A stretch of 64,000 bases of DNA, from positions 1-64,000 of the forward strand of contig JALUZF010000153.1 in NCBI GenBank assembly GCA_027012135.1, written 5' to 3'. Origin of the DNA: Gammaproteobacteria bacterium. GTDB taxonomy: Bacteria; Pseudomonadota; Gammaproteobacteria; GRL18. This document shows positions 62,085-64,000 of the stretch, piece by piece (within the stretch, counting starts at the first letter, position 1; each line of letters begins with the position of its first letter). Both the position numbers and the translations under genes were made by a program. Under the pieces are notes generated by a model. The model did not search any database, was not told the origin of the DNA, and was given only the letters and a program-made list of their open reading frames with translations.

Positions 62085-62117
62085 ACCGTTTTAACCGTAA
62101 CAGTACAGGTATCTTAA

Positions 62118-63437
62118 ATGAGTAATGATAACGCCCCGATAGAAATCAAAGTTCCTGTTTTACCGGAATCCGTTGCTGATGCCGTGGTTATAAGCTGGTA
62201 CAAACATCCCGGTGAAACGGTAAAAAGAGACGAGCCGCTGGTTGATATTGAAACCGACAAAGTAGTACTTGAGGTACCCTCCCCCGTTGAAGGCGTACTG
62301 GAAACTATAGTAGAAGATGATGGTGCTACGGTTACAGGACAACAGATCCTGGGTACCATAAAAGCGCAGGATGTCAGTAATGCTGAAATACCGAAAAAAC
62401 CACAGGACAAAGCAGAACAATCATCTGGCACAGAGAAACCTGTGACAGACAAACAGATGTCAGAAGCAGAATCTGAAGAAACCCTGTTAACCCCATCTGC
62501 GAGAAAACTAATTATTGAGCACAAACTGGATCAGAACCAGATTAAGGCCAGCGGTAAAGACGGGCGCATCCTCAAAGAAGATGTTTTAAATGTTATTAAT
62601 CAGAAACAGACCACGGCGGGTGAACAAGCAGCAGCTCAGAAAAAAGTGAAGTCAGCAAAATCCTCCGGGCAAAGTACATCTGACAATCAGACCGAAGTAA
62701 CAAAAACCGATACTCAGCCCGATATGGATTTATCCGCCCGTGAAGAACAACGGGTTCCTATGACCCGTCTCAGAGCCAGGATTGCTCAACGCCTGCTGGA
62801 AGCACAGCACAATGCCGCTATATTGACCACTTTTAATGAAGTCAATATGAAACCGGTTATGGATTTACGCAAGCAATACAAAGAACTGTTTGAAAAAACA
62901 CATAACATCAAACTCGGTTTTATGTCCTTCTTTGTTAAGGCCTCAGTTGAGGCATTAAAACAGTTTCCGGCGGTGAATGCCTCCATAGACGACAATGATA
63001 TTATTTATCATAATTATTTTGATATAGGTATTGCGGTATCCTCTCCCCGGGGACTGGTCGTACCGGTATTAAGAAATGCTCAGAATATGTCCATGGCCGG
63101 TATTGAATCCACCATTAAGGAACTGGCCATAAAAGCCAGGGACAACAAACTGGCTATTGATGATTTAACCGGCGGTACTTTCTCCATTACCAATGGCGGA
63201 ATTTTTGGCTCCCTGTTATCTACCCCTATTTTAAACCCGCCTCAGAGTGCCATCCTTGGCATGCATAAAATTGAAGACCGGCCAGTGGTTGTTAATGGTG
63301 AAATAGTTATTCGCCCGGTTATGTATCTTGCCCTGTCCTACGACCACCGGATCATTGACGGACGGGAAGCCGTGCAGTTTCTGGTGGCTATAAAAAATTA
63401 TCTGGAAGATCCAGCCCGGTTGTTACTGGAGGTTTAA
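62118..63437 (+). CDS. sucB: 2-oxoglutarate dehydrogenase E2 component (dihydrolipoamide succinyltransferase)
   Basis: The 439-residue protein has one lipoyl domain (lipoyl-Lys in ETDKVVLEV near residue 44), a Glu/Ala/Gln-rich linker, a peripheral E1/E3-binding domain ([14 protein letters not shown] near 124), a second linker and the catalytic domain with [11 protein letters not shown] near 410. It transfers the succinyl group to CoA. The order and spacing to sucA and lpd show an operon. Confidence 0.97.
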   Translation: MSNDNAPIEIKVPVLPESVADAVVISWYKHPGETVKRDEPLVDIETDKVVLEVPSPVEGVLETIVEDDGATVTGQQILGTIKAQDVSNAEIPKKPQDKAEQSSGTEKPVTDKQMSEAESEETLLTPSARKLIIEHKLDQNQIKASGKDGRILKEDVLNVINQKQTTAGEQAAAQKKVKSAKSSGQSTSDNQTEVTKTDTQPDMDLSAREEQRVPMTRLRARIAQRLLEAQHNAAILTTFNEVNMKPVMDLRKQYKELFEKTHNIKLGFMSFFVKASVEALKQFPAVNASIDDNDIIYHNYFDIGIAVSSPRGLVVPVLRNAQNMSMAGIESTIKELAIKARDNKLAIDDLTGGTFSITNGGIFGSLLSTPILNPPQSAILGMHKIEDRPVVVNGEIVIRPVMYLALSYDHRIIDGREAVQFLVAIKNYLEDPARLLLEV

Positions 63438-63441
63438 GCCC

Positions 63442-64000
63442 ATGAGTACTGAATTTGAACAATTTGATGTTGTTATTATCGGTGCCGGCCCGGCTGGTTA
63501 TGTGGCTGCCATACGCTGCGCTCAACTGGGTCTGAATACCGCCTGTATTGATAAATGGCTGGATGAGGAACAGCAGCCCCGCCTGGGCGGAACTTGCCTT
63601 AATGTCGGTTGTATACCCTCCAAAGCTCTACTGGAATCATCCCATGTCTATGCCCAGAGCAGTCAGCATCTTGCCATGCATGGTATTGAGGCCAGCGGCC
63701 TGTCATTAAACCTGCAGCAGATGATGGAGCGTAAAAACAAGGTGGTCAAAACCCTAACCTCCGGAATTGAAGCCCTGTTTAAAAGCAATAAAATCACCTG
63801 GATCCAGGGCGCAGCCCGTATTAAAAACAATCAGGATCTATTAAACAAACAGGTAATTGTTCATCAGCATAATAAGCAGAGCGTTAAACTCAAAGCCTCC
63901 AGCATTATTATTGCTACCGGTTCTTCTCCGGTCAATATTCCTGTTGCCCCTGTTGATAATGACTCTATTGTAGATTCCACGGGCGCCCTGTCTTTTAGTC
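63442..64000 (+). CDS. lpd: Dihydrolipoamide dehydrogenase (E3), 3' end outside the window
   Basis: The first 186 codons are present. They show the FAD-binding GAGPAGYVAAIRCAQLG and the redox-active disulfide GGTCLNVGCIPSKAL (CxxxxC), which regenerate lipoamide and pass electrons to NAD. The second Gly-rich segment ATGSSP near the window end is also normal. It begins four bases after the sucB stop. Confidence 0.95.
   Translation, partial: MSTEFEQFDVVIIGAGPAGYVAAIRCAQLGLNTACIDKWLDEEQQPRLGGTCLNVGCIPSKALLESSHVYAQSSQHLAMHGIEASGLSLNLQQMMERKNKVVKTLTSGIEALFKSNKITWIQGAARIKNNQDLLNKQVIVHQHNKQSVKLKASSIIIATGSSPVNIPVAPVDNDSIVDSTGALSFS

Noticed and set aside
1-64000. CRISPR array, tRNA, rRNA, intact insertion sequence or prophage genes
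   Set aside because: By eye I found no spaced direct repeats, no tRNA cloverleaf, no rRNA sequence and no transposase, integrase or phage structural gene.

Overview
The window looks like chromosomal DNA from a moderately AT-rich gammaproteobacterium with aerobic or microaerobic respiration and sulfur metabolism. The clues are a ba3-type haem-copper oxidase with its assembly genes, a persulfide dioxygenase, a dense rhodanese/YeeE/TSUP sulfur cluster, a Mla-type lipid ABC system, a PreP-type protease and a sucAB-lpd operon of proteobacterial type. I see no rRNA, tRNA, CRISPR array or intact transposase. Taxon is an inference; no marker gene settles it.

Layout. 1-9.1 kb: terminal oxidase genes (a 53-residue subunit IIa, subunits II and I, dihaem cytochrome c), then a P-type copper ATPase, SCO, PCu(A)C chaperone, an unknown lipoprotein and haem A synthase. 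9.1-12.3 kb: an FNR-family regulator, a persulfide dioxygenase and divergent zwf, with a perfect FNR-type box between the last two. 12.3-17.7 kb: a hairpin-rich gap with a Fur-like site, an RND efflux pair and an HD-GYP protein. 17.7-28.5 kb: sulfur block with a TSUP exporter, an OsmC protein, two small rhodaneses, and a leftward rhodanese-YeeE-rhodanese operon behind a good sigma-54 promoter. Next to that operon lies a leftward cassette of pentahaem cytochrome, PhnD-like lipoprotein, histidine kinase and sigma-54 response regulator. 28.6-34.7 kb: STAS-MlaE, MlaF, MlaD, an auxiliary lipoprotein, cardiolipin synthase, a hypothetical protein and an AhpD-like protein. 34.7-40 kb: relics (duplicated lipoprotein fragment, broken pirin, broken diguanylate cyclase) around a LysR regulator, cytochrome b561, YceI and a CDGSH-glutamate synthase fusion. 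40.4-42.8 kb: a second PhnD-like protein plus kinase pair without a regulator. 43.2-45.8 kb: GT2, LABN and ArnT-like genes. 46.3-49.7 kb: a MITE-like structured element, an APC permease, CbpM, CbpA and a NifX-like protein. 49.7-55.1 kb: a leftward PilZ, TPR, WD40 lipoprotein, small membrane protein, receiver/coiled-coil/TM gene set with a perfect 36-bp inverted repeat inside it. 55.2-64 kb: a YciC-like protein, PreP, and sucA, sucB, lpd (cut by the window end).

The most interesting candidate system is the 20.0-28.5 kb block. A periplasmic multihaem cytochrome and a stand-alone PhnD-like binding lipoprotein sit directly upstream of a kinase and a sigma-54 activator, and the adjacent operon of exported rhodaneses and a YeeE transporter carries the matching sigma-54 promoter. 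This resembles a split version of the TtrS/ThsS type of tetrathionate or thiosulfate sensor. A second candidate is the PilZ-TPR-WD40-receiver cluster, which I do not recognise as a described system.
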